Of a stretch of DNA of 64,000 nt, positions 46,213-55,812 are shown in pieces; position 1 is the stretch's first letter; each line of letters begins with the position of its first letter. The stretch lies in assembly GCF_900240975.1 (NCBI RefSeq), contig NZ_LT968775.1, positions 496,001 to 560,000 on the forward strand. The letters are read 5' to 3'. The notes below the pieces were generated by a model. It ran no database searches and was not told the DNA's origin. It saw nothing but the letters and a program-made list of their open reading frames with translations. Position numbers and translations under genes: made by a program. Source of the DNA: Mycobacterium sp. 4858. GTDB taxonomy: Bacteria; Actinomycetota; Actinomycetes; Mycobacteriales; Mycobacteriaceae.

Positions 46213-46980
46213 ATGAAAGGGACCACCATCGCCAAGCCCATGAACGCGTTGGGCGATTTCTTTGTGCTCGGCGCCCAGGCGTTGATCGCCGCGGTGCGGG
46301 GTCCTTGGGCCTGGCGGGAGTTGCTCGAGCAGATCTGGTTCGTCGCCCGAGTGTCCATTTTTCCGACGATCATGCTGTCCATCCCGTACACGGTCCTCAT
46401 CGTGTTCGTCCTGAACATCTTGCTGGTCGAGATCGGCGCCGGTGACCTGTCCGGCGCCGGCGCGGGTCTGGCCTCGGTCACACAGGTCGGTCCGGTCGTC
46501 ACGGCGATGGTGGTCTCCGGTGCCGGGTCGACGGCGATGTGCGCCGACCTCGGCGCCCGCACCATCCGCGAGGAAATCGACGCGATGAAGGTGATCGGCG
46601 TCGATCCGATCCAGGCCCTGGTGGTTCCCCGCATCATCGCCGCGACTTTCGTCGCGGTCCTGCTGTACTCGGTGGTGGCTGTCACCGGCTTGGTGGGCAG
46701 CTACGTCTTCGTGGTCTTCGTCCAGCACGTCACCCCCGGTGCGTTCGTCGCGGGAATGACACTCGTCACGGGGCTGCCCCAAGTAGTCACGTCGCTCATC
46801 AAGGCAACTTTGTTCGGGTTGTCGGCGGGCCTGATCGCCTGCTACAAGGGCCTTTCCGTGGGCGGTGGTCCCACCGGCGTCGGCAATGCCGTCAACGAAA
46901 CCGTCGTATTCTCCTTCATGGCGCTGTTCTTCATCAACATCATCCTCACCGCGCTGGGCGTGAAGGTCACCGCCAAATGA
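46213..46980 (+). CDS. YrbE-type permease A of an mce lipid importer
   Basis: 255 residues, MlaE/YrbE family integral membrane permease. The conserved stretch ADLGARTIREEIDAMKVIGVDPIQ (shown in part) is the EExDA motif region thought to contact the ATPase. Hydrophobic segments follow (LLYSVVAVTGLVGSYVFVVF and others). With YrbE-B it forms the membrane channel of an ABC-type importer powered by MceG, encoded elsewhere. ATG 46213 has only a weak ribosome-binding site. It opens the operon, and its stop overlaps the next start (ATGA). Which numbered mce operon this is cannot be decided from sequence alone. Confidence 0.92.
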   Translation: MKGTTIAKPMNALGDFFVLGAQALIAAVRGPWAWRELLEQIWFVARVSIFPTIMLSIPYTVLIVFVLNILLVEIGAGDLSGAGAGLASVTQVGPVVTAMVVSGAGSTAMCADLGARTIREEIDAMKVIGVDPIQALVVPRIIAATFVAVLLYSVVAVTGLVGSYVFVVFVQHVTPGAFVAGMTLVTGLPQVVTSLIKATLFGLSAGLIACYKGLSVGGGPTGVGNAVNETVVFSFMALFFINIILTALGVKVTAK

Positions 46981-47825
46981 CCGATGCAGCCCGAGAACCA
47001 ACGTGGTTCACCAACCTCGGACCGAGGGCGACGGATTACGCCCGTAATCTCGGTGAACAGACCGCGTTCTACGGCCGATCCTTGGCCAACACCGCCGATG
47101 CGGTGCGACGCTATCCGGGCGAACTGTTGCGATTGATCGCCGAAATGGGAATGGGCACCGGTGCTTTGGCGGTGATCGGGGGCACGGTGGGCATCATCGG
47201 TTTCCTGACCCTGACCACCGGCGCCCTGGTTGCTGTCCAGGGCTACGACACGTTGTCCAACGTCGGGGTCGAGGCGTTGACCGGTTTTCTGTCGGCTTTC
47301 TTGAATGTTCGGATGATCGCGCCCTGCACCGCAGGCCTGGCCCTGGCGGCCACGATCGGCGCCGGTGCGACGGCGCAACTGGGGGCCATGCGGATCAACG
47401 AGGAGATCGACGCGCTGGAAGTGATGGGTATTCGCGCCATCACGTATCTGTCGTCGACACGGATCATCGCCGGGATCCTGGTCGTCATCCCGCTCTACGC
47501 CGTCGCGGTGCTGATGTCGTTCATCGCGGCCAAGTTCCTGACGATCTACAGCTACGGCCAATCCCGCGGCGTCTACGAGCACTACTTCTCCACGTTCCTG
47601 CGCCCCACCGACTTGTTCTGGTCCTTCCTGGCGGCCCTCACCATGGCGACCGGTGTGATGGTCGTGCACACCTATTACGGTTTCACCGCGACCGGCGGTC
47701 CCGCCGGGGTCGGGGAGGCCGTCGGTCGTTCGGTGCGGTCGTCAATGATCGTCACGGCGTTTGTCTGCCTGGCGATTTCGTTGTCCGTGTACGGGCAGTC
47801 CGGCAACTTCAACCTGTCGGGATGA
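46977..47825 (+). CDS. YrbE-type permease B of an mce lipid importer
   Basis: 282 residues, MlaE/YrbE family. The EExDA-like region is RINEEIDALEVMGIRAITYL. There are several hydrophobic segments, including MGTGALAVIGGTVGIIGFLT. The last residues GQSGNFNLSG are typical of YrbE-B proteins. ATG 46977 overlaps the YrbE-A stop, and mceA begins after four bases. It is the partner subunit of the permease heterodimer in the cytoplasmic membrane. Confidence 0.93.
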   Translation: MTDAAREPTWFTNLGPRATDYARNLGEQTAFYGRSLANTADAVRRYPGELLRLIAEMGMGTGALAVIGGTVGIIGFLTLTTGALVAVQGYDTLSNVGVEALTGFLSAFLNVRMIAPCTAGLALAATIGAGATAQLGAMRINEEIDALEVMGIRAITYLSSTRIIAGILVVIPLYAVAVLMSFIAAKFLTIYSYGQSRGVYEHYFSTFLRPTDLFWSFLAALTMATGVMVVHTYYGFTATGGPAGVGEAVGRSVRSSMIVTAFVCLAISLSVYGQSGNFNLSG

Positions 47826-47829
47826 CTGC

Positions 47830-49098
47830 ATGAGCAACTACGACAGCAGTGGGCCCGGCGCGAGCAACAGGGTCCGCGAGAGCAAGATCGACCCGATCTG
47901 GTGGGCGCCGACCTTGTTCGTCCTGATCGGGGGACTGGTCGCGCTCACCGCCGCGTCGTTCTCCGGCAAATTCCAGGATTTCGTCCCGCTCACGTTGGTG
48001 TCGAACCGGGCGGGGCTCGTCATGGAAACCGGAGCCAAAGTCAAGCTGCGCGGCGTGGAGGTGGGACAGGTCGCGTCCATCGGCACCGACGTGAAAGCGG
48101 CTCAGCTGCAACTCAAAATTCAGCCCGGCCCGTTCAAATATCTGCCGAGCAACCTCGAGGCCGAGATCAAGTCGACCACCGCCTTCGGCTCTAAGTACGT
48201 CGATCTGATCGTGCCCGAGCACCCCAGTCCGACACCGTTGAAGCAGGGCGCGGTGCTGCACTCCCGCAACGTCACCGTCGAAGTGAACACGGTCTTCGAG
48301 AATCTGCAGGGCGTGGTCCAGGCCATCGACCCGGCCAAGCTGAACGCGATCCTGTCGGCGTTCGCGCAGTCGGTGCGCGGCAAGGGGGAACGGATCGGCC
48401 AGGCGATCACCGATGCAAACGACGTCCTGCTGACCGTCAACCCCCGGATGGACACGATCCACCGGGACTGGCGGCTGTTCGGCAAGACGGCGGACATCTA
48501 TTCCGATGCGGCACAAGACATTCTGTCGATCCTCGACTCGGCCGCGACCACCAGCTCCACGCTCACCGAAACCCAGCGGTCGCTCGACACGCTGTTGTTG
48601 TCGGCGGCGGGCTTCAGTCAGGCCGGAATCAACGTCATCGGCCGCAACGAGGCCGACATCGTGCATTCGGTGAACCTGCTCGACCCGACCATGGCGCTGC
48701 TGAACAAATACTCGCCGACCTTCACCTGCCTGTTCCAGGGCGCGCAGTGGTACGTGGACCACGGCGGTCGGGACATGCTGGGGGGCAACGGCTATTCGTT
48801 CATCATGGACGCCGGGCTGCTCTTCGGCGACGACCCGTACCGGTACCCGAAACACCTGCCCAAGGTGAACGCGACCGGCGGTCCGGGCGGTCGTCCCAGC
48901 TGTGGTTCGTTGCCGGACCCGAGCGCCAACTTCCCGGTGCGCGCGCTGGTCACCGACACCGGCTGGGGCGCCGCTCCGAACGAGATCCGCACCAACGTCG
49001 CCGCCGGTAACCCCTGGTGGTCGAACTACTTCCCGACCACCAAGAACCCGCCCGAGGCGCCGCGCTACTTCTTCCGCGGGGGGCAGCCGCCCCCATGA
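47830..49098 (+). CDS. MceA subunit, mammalian-cell-entry family
   Basis: 422 residues. One N-terminal membrane segment (PIWWAPTLFVLIGGLVALTA) is followed by the MlaD domain (NRAGLVMETGAKVKLRGVEV, AEIKSTTAFGSKYVDLIVP) and a helical needle region up to about residue 290. The C-terminal tail is Pro-rich (FFRGGQPPP). Mce proteins form an extracytoplasmic hexameric tube that passes lipids to the YrbE permease. An ATG at 47830 was chosen, as the frame upstream is inside yrbEB. The stop overlaps mceB by ATGA. Confidence 0.92.
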   Translation: MSNYDSSGPGASNRVRESKIDPIWWAPTLFVLIGGLVALTAASFSGKFQDFVPLTLVSNRAGLVMETGAKVKLRGVEVGQVASIGTDVKAAQLQLKIQPGPFKYLPSNLEAEIKSTTAFGSKYVDLIVPEHPSPTPLKQGAVLHSRNVTVEVNTVFENLQGVVQAIDPAKLNAILSAFAQSVRGKGERIGQAITDANDVLLTVNPRMDTIHRDWRLFGKTADIYSDAAQDILSILDSAATTSSTLTETQRSLDTLLLSAAGFSQAGINVIGRNEADIVHSVNLLDPTMALLNKYSPTFTCLFQGAQWYVDHGGRDMLGGNGYSFIMDAGLLFGDDPYRYPKHLPKVNATGGPGGRPSCGSLPDPSANFPVRALVTDTGWGAAPNEIRTNVAAGNPWWSNYFPTTKNPPEAPRYFFRGGQPPP

Positions 49099-50123
49099 GA
49101 AAGAACCTTTCCGGGATCATCGCGCGCGTCGCGCTCTTCACGGCCATCTGCCTCGTGTTCACGTTCACGCTGATCGCGGTCTTCGGGCAGTTGCGCTTCG
49201 AGGACCGCACCGGCTATCAGGCGGTCTTCACCAACATCTCCGGTCTGAAGTCCGGCAACTTCGTCCGCATCGCCGGGGTGGAGGTCGGCAAGGTGGGTGA
49301 CCTCACGCTGCACCGGGACGGCACAGTCACCGTCGGCTTCTCGGTGGACAAGGGTGTGCGCCTCACCGAGGGCACCAAAGCCCTTGTGCGCTACGAGAAT
49401 CTGATCGGTGATCGCTACCTCGCGCTCGAGGAAGGGCCAGGCTCGCCGCGCCGGCTGCCGCCGGATGCGACGATCCCGCTGGCGCGGACGTCACCCGCGC
49501 TGGACATCGACGCGCTGATCGGGGGCTTCCGCCCGCTGTTCCGGGCTCTCGATCCCGACCAGGTCAACGCGCTGTCGGGGGAGTTGCTGCGGATCTTCCA
49601 GGGGCAGGGCGGGACGCTCTCCTCGGTGTTGGCGCAGACCTCGACGCTGACCTCCACCCTGGCGGGGCGCAGCGAGCTGATCGGTGAGCTGATCATGAAC
49701 CTGAACACCGTGCTGCACACCTTCGCCGCGCGCGACCACGAATTCTCCGACGGGCTGGACAAACTGTCCGCGTTCGTCGACGGCCTGACGCAACGCAAGG
49801 ACGACATCGCCACGGGCCTGGCCTACATCAACGCGGCCGCGGGCTCGATGACGGACCTGCTGGTGCAGGCGCGGCAGCCGATCAAGGACGTCGTGCACGA
49901 GACCGACCGGATGTCGGCCCAGGTACTTGCCGACCGGGATTACGTGGACAACCTGCTCAAGCAGCTTCCCGACACCTATCAGGTGCTGGCTCGGCAGGGG
50001 CTCAACGGCGATTACTTCGGCTTCTACTTCTGCGAGGTGTTGCTGAAGCTGAACGGCAAGGGGGGCAATCCGATTTACGTCAAGCTGCTCGGTCAGGCGA
50101 GCGGGCGGTGCACGCCGAAATGA
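49095..50123 (+). CDS. MceB subunit
   Basis: 342 residues. N-terminal membrane helix (RVALFTAICLVFTFTLIAVF), MlaD domain (YQAVFTNISGLKSGNFVRIA, VRYENLIGDRYLALEEG) and a helical region with FSDGLDKLSAFVDGLTQRKD. The C-terminus is short and contains two Cys (FYFCEVLLK and GRCTPK), a common MceB feature. Start and stop both overlap neighbours as ATGA, implying coupled translation of the ring subunits. Confidence 0.93.
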   Translation: MRKNLSGIIARVALFTAICLVFTFTLIAVFGQLRFEDRTGYQAVFTNISGLKSGNFVRIAGVEVGKVGDLTLHRDGTVTVGFSVDKGVRLTEGTKALVRYENLIGDRYLALEEGPGSPRRLPPDATIPLARTSPALDIDALIGGFRPLFRALDPDQVNALSGELLRIFQGQGGTLSSVLAQTSTLTSTLAGRSELIGELIMNLNTVLHTFAARDHEFSDGLDKLSAFVDGLTQRKDDIATGLAYINAAAGSMTDLLVQARQPIKDVVHETDRMSAQVLADRDYVDNLLKQLPDTYQVLARQGLNGDYFGFYFCEVLLKLNGKGGNPIYVKLLGQASGRCTPK

Positions 50124-51280
50124 GGCTACCGAAGCTATCGTTCGGCTCGCGAAGTCCCGTCACCATCGGCGTGATCGGCACCGCGATCTTGATCTGCGTG
50201 ACCGTGGCCGCCTTCCAGTACGACAAGCTGCCGTTCGTCAAGAACACCAACGACTACGCGGCGTATTTCTCCGAAGCCGGTGGCATCAAGGTGGGTAACA
50301 CCGTGCGGGTTTCCGGCATGGGTGTCGGCCGGGTCTCGATGATCCGCCTGGAAGGCACCAAGGTTCGAGTGGGCTTCACCGTCCGTAGGGGGATCGAGCT
50401 TGGTGACCGCACGGAAGCGGCGATCAAGACCGAAACGATTTTGGGCAGCAAGATGCTCGAACTCACGCCGCGCGGCCAAGGCAAGCTGGCGGGCGCGATT
50501 CCCTTGGAACGCACCACCTCGCCCTACGACCTCCCGGTCGCGCTGGGCGACCTGACCACCACGGTCAGCGGCCTGGACACCAACCAATTGTCCTCGGCGC
50601 TGACGACATTGGCCGAGACCTTCAAGGAAACGCCGGCGGATCTCAAGCCCGCGCTGCAGGGCGTGGCCCGGTTCTCGCAGACCCTCAACAACCGCGACGA
50701 GCAACTCCGCAACCTGCTGGGCAATGCCAACAAGGTCTCCGGTGTGCTGGGCCGGCGCAGTCAGCAGATCGCGGGGCTGGTGGCGAACTCCAACGCGTTG
50801 CTGGCCGCGCTGCTGGACGAACGGGATTCGGTCGACGCGCTGATGAACAACCTGACCGCGGTGTCGCACCAGATCTCGGGACTGGTCAACGAGAACCGGA
50901 CCCAGCTCAAGCCCGCCCTCGACAAGCTCAACGGCGTGCTCGAGATCCTCGACAACCGCAAGGAAGACCTGCAACGGACGCTGCCGAAATTCAAGCGGTA
51001 CGCGATGTCGTTTGGTGAAGTGCTGGGCTCCGGGCCGTTTTTCAAGGCGTACGTCGCCAACCTGATCCCGGGTCAGCTGGGCGGGCCGACCCTCGATGCG
51101 CGGATGTATGACCGGCCGCTGGATCCCAACCAGAAACCTCCGTCGGAGGCGGTGGACCCGCCGACCGGAACCCCGCCCGTGCCGCCGGAGAACGCGCCGC
51201 ACCCCATCTGGTCCCAGCCGCCCTCACCGGGGCCGACTCCCGAGCCCGGCCCCGCGCCCGCGCAAGGTGGCGGGCAATGA
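50120..51280 (+). CDS. MceC subunit
   Basis: 386 residues from ATG 50120, which overlaps the mceB stop; an ATG four codons earlier is possible. Membrane helix SPVTIGVIGTAILICVTVAA, MlaD domain (AAYFSEAGGIKVGNTVRVSG, AAIKTETILGSKMLELTP), helical needle region to about residue 310, and a Pro-rich tail (PPVPPENAPHPIWSQPPSPG). The Pro-rich tail is typical of MceC and probably extends along the cell wall. The stop overlaps mceD (ATGA). Confidence 0.93.
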   Translation: MRLPKLSFGSRSPVTIGVIGTAILICVTVAAFQYDKLPFVKNTNDYAAYFSEAGGIKVGNTVRVSGMGVGRVSMIRLEGTKVRVGFTVRRGIELGDRTEAAIKTETILGSKMLELTPRGQGKLAGAIPLERTTSPYDLPVALGDLTTTVSGLDTNQLSSALTTLAETFKETPADLKPALQGVARFSQTLNNRDEQLRNLLGNANKVSGVLGRRSQQIAGLVANSNALLAALLDERDSVDALMNNLTAVSHQISGLVNENRTQLKPALDKLNGVLEILDNRKEDLQRTLPKFKRYAMSFGEVLGSGPFFKAYVANLIPGQLGGPTLDARMYDRPLDPNQKPPSEAVDPPTGTPPVPPENAPHPIWSQPPSPGPTPEPGPAPAQGGGQ

Positions 51281-52558
51281 CGCGACGCACCCTGCGCCGG
51301 GTCACCGCCGTGACCCTGGCCGTGACGCTGGTCGTCGCGTCGTTCCTGGTCGGCAAGAAGCTCTGGAATGACGTGGAAAAGAACACCTACTCGGCGTATT
51401 TCACGGAGGCCAACGGACTGTTCGTCGGTGACGAGATCCGGATCCTCGGCGTCCCCGTCGGCGTGGTGGACAAGATCGAGCCACAACCCAACAGTTCCAA
51501 GGTGACGTTCTCCGTCGACAAGCAGTACCCGGTGCCGGCCGATGCGCGCGCGGCGATTTTGTCGCCGTCGTTGGTGACAGCTCGCGCGATCCAGCTCGTC
51601 CCGGCCTACTCGAGCGGGCCGAAACTGAGCCCGGGAGCCTCGATCCCCTTGAGCCGCACGGCGGTCCCCGTCGAATGGGACGACTTCCGCAAGCAGCTGG
51701 AGAAGCTGACCGACGCCCTGCAGCCGACGACGCCCGGCGGTGTGAACTCGGCCGGTGAATTCATCAATTCGGCGGCGGACAACCTGCGCGGCCAGGGAGA
51801 CACCGCCCGGGACACGGTCATCAAGCTTTCCCAGGCCATTTCGGCGCTGGGCGACCACGCGGACGACATCTTCAGTACGGTGCGCAATCTGCAGTTGCTG
51901 GTGTCGGCGCTGTATTCGAGCAGCGACCTGCTGGCCTCCTTCAACCAGAACCTGGCCAGCGTGACGACGATCCTGACGAACAGCCCCAACGAAATCGCCA
52001 ACGCGGTGAAGGGCCTCGACGGCGCCCTGGCGGATCTGCGCGACTTCCTCGCCGAGAACCGGGAATCCATGGGCGCCACGTTCGACCGGCTGAGTTCGAT
52101 CACGACCGCCCTCAACGACAGCCGCGCCGACATCAAGCAAATCCTGCACGTCGTCCCGACGGTGTTCCAGAACTTCATGAACATCTATCAGCCGGCGCAG
52201 AGCGCGATGACCGGCATCCTGGCGCTGAACAACTTCGCCGACATCCCGCAATGGATCTGCAGCTCGATCGAGGCGGCCGCCCGGGCCCGGTTGGACCGGG
52301 TCTCGAAGCTGTGCCTCCAGTACGTCAACCCGATCATCAAAAACCGCCTCTACAACTACATTCCGGCGGGAATCAATCCATTCGTCGGCACTCAGGCCCG
52401 GCCGAACGAGATCACCTACAGCGAGGATTCGCTGCGCCCCGGGTACACGCCGCCCCCGCCGCCCGAGGCCCCGCCGCCGGCAGCGCCCCCGGCGGTGCTT
52501 GAACGTGAGCTCGACCCAGGTCCTGCAGAACCTGATGCTTCCGACTGGGACGCCATGA
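51277..52558 (+). CDS. MceD subunit; 3' end frame-shifted, reads into mceE in the given sequence
   Basis: The first 408 codons encode a normal MceD: helix RVTAVTLAVTLVVASFLVG, MlaD domain (YSAYFTEANGLFVGDEIRIL, ARAAILSPSLVTARAIQLVP), helical region and a Pro-rich tail (TPPPPPEAPPPAAPPAVL). In the given bases no stop follows and the frame runs straight into mceE, ending at 53676 (799 residues). Removing one T at 52499-52500 gives PAVLNVSSTQVLQNLMLPTGTP and a TGA at 52556-52558 that overlaps the mceE ATG, exactly like the other junctions of this operon. The annotated end uses that restored stop. Either a base-call error or a real mutation creating a fusion. Confidence 0.85.
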
Positions 52559-53676
52559 GGCGCGCGTTGGCCGCCGCGCTCGGCGTCGTCTGCATCGCCG
52601 CGCTGCCCGGATGTGAATGGCGGGGCCTGAACTCGTTCAAGCTCCCGGGCACCGCGGGTGGGGGGCCGGGCGCCTACACGATCCAGGCGCAGCTGCCCGA
52701 CGTGGTCACGATCCAGCAGAACACCCGTGTTCGGGTCGACGACGTCAACGTCGGCAACGTCACCAAGATCGAGGTGCAGGACTGGCATGCGCTGGTCACC
52801 ATGCGCATCGACGGTGATGTGCACCTGCCGGCCAATTCGACGGCCAAGCTCGGGCAGACGAGCCTGCTCGGCTCGATGCACATCGAACTCGCGCCCCCCA
52901 AGGACGAGCCGCCGGTCGGGCGACTGCAGAACGGTTCGGTGATCCCGCTGTCGCGCGCGAGCATGTATCCGACCACCGAGCAGACCCTGGCGTCGGTGTC
53001 GATCCTGTTGAACGGCGGCGGGATTGGACAGCTGCAGGAGATCAACCAGGCAATCGCCAAAGCGTTCGGCGGCCGGGAAAACGACATGCGCAGCCTGCTC
53101 GGCCAACTGGACGAGTTCATCAAAGGCACCAACGAGCAGACCGACGACATCATCGCCGCCGCCGAAAACCTCAACTCGCTGGCCGGCCAGTTCGCCGACA
53201 AGGATCCCGTGGTCGACAAGGCGCTCATGACGGTGCCCAAAGCGCTGGCGATCCTCGCCCAGGAGCGCACCAAGATCGCCGACGCGATCGACCAGCTGGG
53301 CAAGTTCAGCGCCATCGCGGCCGACACCATCCACCAGAGCCGGGAATCGTTGGTGAACAACCTGCGCAACATCGCCCCGGTGCTGCGGTCACTCGCCGAC
53401 GCCGGGCCGGCGCTCACCAAGGGCCTCGACGGCCTGGCCACCTATCCATGGCCGACGTCCACGGTGACCAATTGGTTCCGCGGCGACTACGCCAACCTCA
53501 CGATGATCGTCGACCTGACGCTCAGCCGCATCGATACCTCGCTGTTCACCGGCTCACGCTGGGAGGGGAACCTCACCGAACTCGAGCTGCAGTGGGGACG
53601 CACGATCGGCATGCAGCCGAGCCCGGTCACCGGAGGCAACCCGCTGACCTTCCCCTATCACAACGGGGGTTACTGA
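52555..53676 (+). CDS. MceE lipoprotein subunit (LprK type)
   Basis: 373 residues from ATG 52555. Lipoprotein signal RRALAAALGVVCIAALPGC with lipobox ALPGC, so the chain is lipid-anchored. MlaD domain: QTSLLGSMHIELAPP and VRVDDVNVGNVTKIEVQDW. Helical region after residue 145 (LLGQLDEFIKGTNEQTDDII) and a final LTFPYHNGGY. In the given sequence it is fused in frame behind mceD because of the suspected one-base insertion at about 52499. A lipobox buried inside a fusion would not be processed, which supports two separate proteins. mceF starts directly after the stop. Confidence 0.88.
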   Translation: MRRALAAALGVVCIAALPGCEWRGLNSFKLPGTAGGGPGAYTIQAQLPDVVTIQQNTRVRVDDVNVGNVTKIEVQDWHALVTMRIDGDVHLPANSTAKLGQTSLLGSMHIELAPPKDEPPVGRLQNGSVIPLSRASMYPTTEQTLASVSILLNGGGIGQLQEINQAIAKAFGGRENDMRSLLGQLDEFIKGTNEQTDDIIAAAENLNSLAGQFADKDPVVDKALMTVPKALAILAQERTKIADAIDQLGKFSAIAADTIHQSRESLVNNLRNIAPVLRSLADAGPALTKGLDGLATYPWPTSTVTNWFRGDYANLTMIVDLTLSRIDTSLFTGSRWEGNLTELELQWGRTIGMQPSPVTGGNPLTFPYHNGGY

Positions 53677-55155
53677 ATGCTGCGGCTGAACCGCCGGACG
53701 TGGATCCAGCTGGCCGTCTTGTCTTTGGTGACCGTCGTGTCTTGTGGCGCAATGGCATTCAGCTTCATGAAGCTGCCGGAGACGCTGTTCGGGATCGGGG
53801 AGTACACCGTCGCCGTCGACCTGCCCACGTCGGGCGGGCTCTACAAGACCTCGGTCGTCACCTACCGCGGCACCGACATCGGCCAGGTCAAGTCGGTCGA
53901 CGTCACCGCGACGGGGGTGCGCGCGGTGCTCGCCCTGAGGTCAGGTGTCAAGGTGCCCTCGGATGTGCAGGCCTCGGTGCACAGCCGCTCGGCGATCGGT
54001 GAGCAGTACATCGACCTGACCCCGCAGCCGAACAAGGACGGGGAACATGCCCGGCCGCTGCGCGCCGGTGACGTCATCCCGGCCGGCCGCGTCGACGTTC
54101 CCGTCGATATCGGACACCTGCTCGACTTGACCAACCGTGCGCTGCAAGCGATTCCCCGCGACAACCTGCGCACTGTCCTCGACGAGACCGACCGCGCCGT
54201 CAGCGGACTCGGACCGGAGCTGTCCCGGATCGTCGACGGGTCCACGGCGCTGGCCATCGCGGGCGGGCGCACCGCCGACCCGCTCGCCGCGCTGATCGAC
54301 CAGTCGCCCGCGGTGCTCAACTCCCAGGTGCAGACGTCGGACGCGATCGGGACATGGGCCAATCGCACCTCGGCCATCATGGCGCAGTTCAAGGCGCAGA
54401 ACGCGGCGGTGCGAGACCTGTTGACCCAGGGCGGTTCCGGGCTGGAGGAAGGGCGCGCGCTGTTCGACCGGGTGACGCCGGCCCTGCCGGTGCTGATGGC
54501 CAACCTGGTGAGCCTCGGCGACATCGCGGTGGTCTACCGCCACGACATCGAGCAGATCCTGGTGCTCCTCCCGCAGGGCATCGCGGTGATGTCCGGGGCT
54601 CTGGTGCCCAACCTGAACAGCAAGCAGGAATACAAAGGCTTCTACCTGGATTTCAACCTCAACCTCAACCTGCCGCCACCGTGCACGACGGGTTTCCTGC
54701 CCCCCCCGCAGCGTCGCTCGCCGGCCGATGTCGACGCCCCGGACCGGCCGGCGGCGGACCTGTATTGCCGGGTCCCGCAGGATTCCGAACTCAATGTGCG
54801 CGGGGCGCGCAACATTCCCTGCGAGACGAAGCCGTGGAAGCGGGCCCCCACGGTCGAACTCTGTGAGAGCGACGAGGAGTACGTGCCGCTCAACGACGGC
54901 TACAACTGGAAGGGCGACCCGAACGCCACCTACAGCGGCCAGGGCGTGCCCCAGTATCCGCCGGGCCAGGATCCGCGACTGCCGCCGCCCCGGGGCACCG
55001 CGCCGCCGGCGCCTGCGCCGCCGCCGCTCGCCGTGGCGACCTACGACCCGGCCAACGGTGACTACATAGGCCCCGATGGGCGCCGCTACACCGAGTTCGA
55101 CCTGGCGCACCCGCGTGCCAAGAACTGGCAGTCACTTCTGGTGCCGCCGGCTTAA
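53677..55155 (+). CDS. MceF subunit
   Basis: 492 residues. Membrane helix WIQLAVLSLVTVVSCGAMAF, MlaD domain (VAVDLPTSGGLYKTSVVTYR, ASVHSRSAIGEQYIDLTP), helical region, then a long C-terminal extension with several Cys (PPPCTTGFLPPPQ, LYCRVPQDSE, NIPCETKPW, VELCESDEEY) and a Pro-rich end followed by YDPANGDYIGPDGRRYTEFD. Such an extension is typical of MceF. The start is adjacent to the mceE stop. Twelve bases separate it from the first Mce-associated gene. Confidence 0.93.
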   Translation: MLRLNRRTWIQLAVLSLVTVVSCGAMAFSFMKLPETLFGIGEYTVAVDLPTSGGLYKTSVVTYRGTDIGQVKSVDVTATGVRAVLALRSGVKVPSDVQASVHSRSAIGEQYIDLTPQPNKDGEHARPLRAGDVIPAGRVDVPVDIGHLLDLTNRALQAIPRDNLRTVLDETDRAVSGLGPELSRIVDGSTALAIAGGRTADPLAALIDQSPAVLNSQVQTSDAIGTWANRTSAIMAQFKAQNAAVRDLLTQGGSGLEEGRALFDRVTPALPVLMANLVSLGDIAVVYRHDIEQILVLLPQGIAVMSGALVPNLNSKQEYKGFYLDFNLNLNLPPPCTTGFLPPPQRRSPADVDAPDRPAADLYCRVPQDSELNVRGARNIPCETKPWKRAPTVELCESDEEYVPLNDGYNWKGDPNATYSGQGVPQYPPGQDPRLPPPRGTAPPAPAPPPLAVATYDPANGDYIGPDGRRYTEFDLAHPRAKNWQSLLVPPA

Positions 55156-55167
55156 GAAAGGAGCAAG

Positions 55168-55812
55168 ATGGCCGAAGATACTGAGAAGCCCGAAATCGCC
55201 GATACCGCTGAGGAACTCGGTGAATCAGCACCGACCGGCGCCGAACAGGCGAACGAGGCTGACGAGACCGCTGAGGACACGGCGGCTTCGAAGAACCGGC
55301 TCGCGGGCCTACGTCGCCGTGCCACCCCGCGGCTATCGCGCAACGGGCGGGCGTTGGTGGCCGGCGCCCTCGTCGTGGCGGTGCTGGCGGGATTGACCGG
55401 TTGGCTCGGCTACCGGGCCCACCAGAAGCATGAGGCCCAAGCGCAGCGGGATCTGTTCGTGCAGGTCGCCCGCCAGGGCGCCGTGAACCTCACGACCATC
55501 AACTACACCCAGGTCGACGCCGACGTGCAACGCATTCTCGATCTGGCCACCGGGGCATTCCGCGACGACTTCGAGCAGCGATCCAAGCCGTTCATCGAAG
55601 TCGTCAAGGCGGCACAGTCCAAATCGGAAGGCACCGTGACCGATGCCGGTTTGGAGTCGCAGCGTGGCGATGCCGCGCAGGTCTTGGTCGCTGTCGCAGT
55701 GAAGTCGCGCACCGCCGGCGGCGAGGAGGCGCCGCGGGAATGGCGCATGCGCATCGAGGTTCGGTCGGTCGGTGACGACGCCAAGGTGGCGAACGTGGTG
55801 TTCGTGCCATGA
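55168..55812 (+). CDS. Mce-associated membrane protein 1
   Basis: 214 residues. Acidic N-terminal 40 residues (EDTEKPEIADTAEELGES), then Arg-rich RRRATPRLSRNGR, one membrane helix (LVAGALVVAVLAGLTGWLGY) and an extracytoplasmic SnoaL/NTF2-like domain (ILDLATGAFRDDFEQRSKPF). Mce-associated (Mas) proteins of this layout accompany mce operons and stabilise the transporter. A good ribosome-binding site (AAAGGAG) precedes ATG 55168. The stop overlaps the next gene (ATGA). Confidence 0.9.
   Translation: MAEDTEKPEIADTAEELGESAPTGAEQANEADETAEDTAASKNRLAGLRRRATPRLSRNGRALVAGALVVAVLAGLTGWLGYRAHQKHEAQAQRDLFVQVARQGAVNLTTINYTQVDADVQRILDLATGAFRDDFEQRSKPFIEVVKAAQSKSEGTVTDAGLESQRGDAAQVLVAVAVKSRTAGGEEAPREWRMRIEVRSVGDDAKVANVVFVP

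Noticed and set aside
51073..53334. 753-codon open frame on the minus strand opposite mceD and mceE
   Set aside because: Antisense shadow in high-GC DNA; the plus strand encodes clear Mce proteins.
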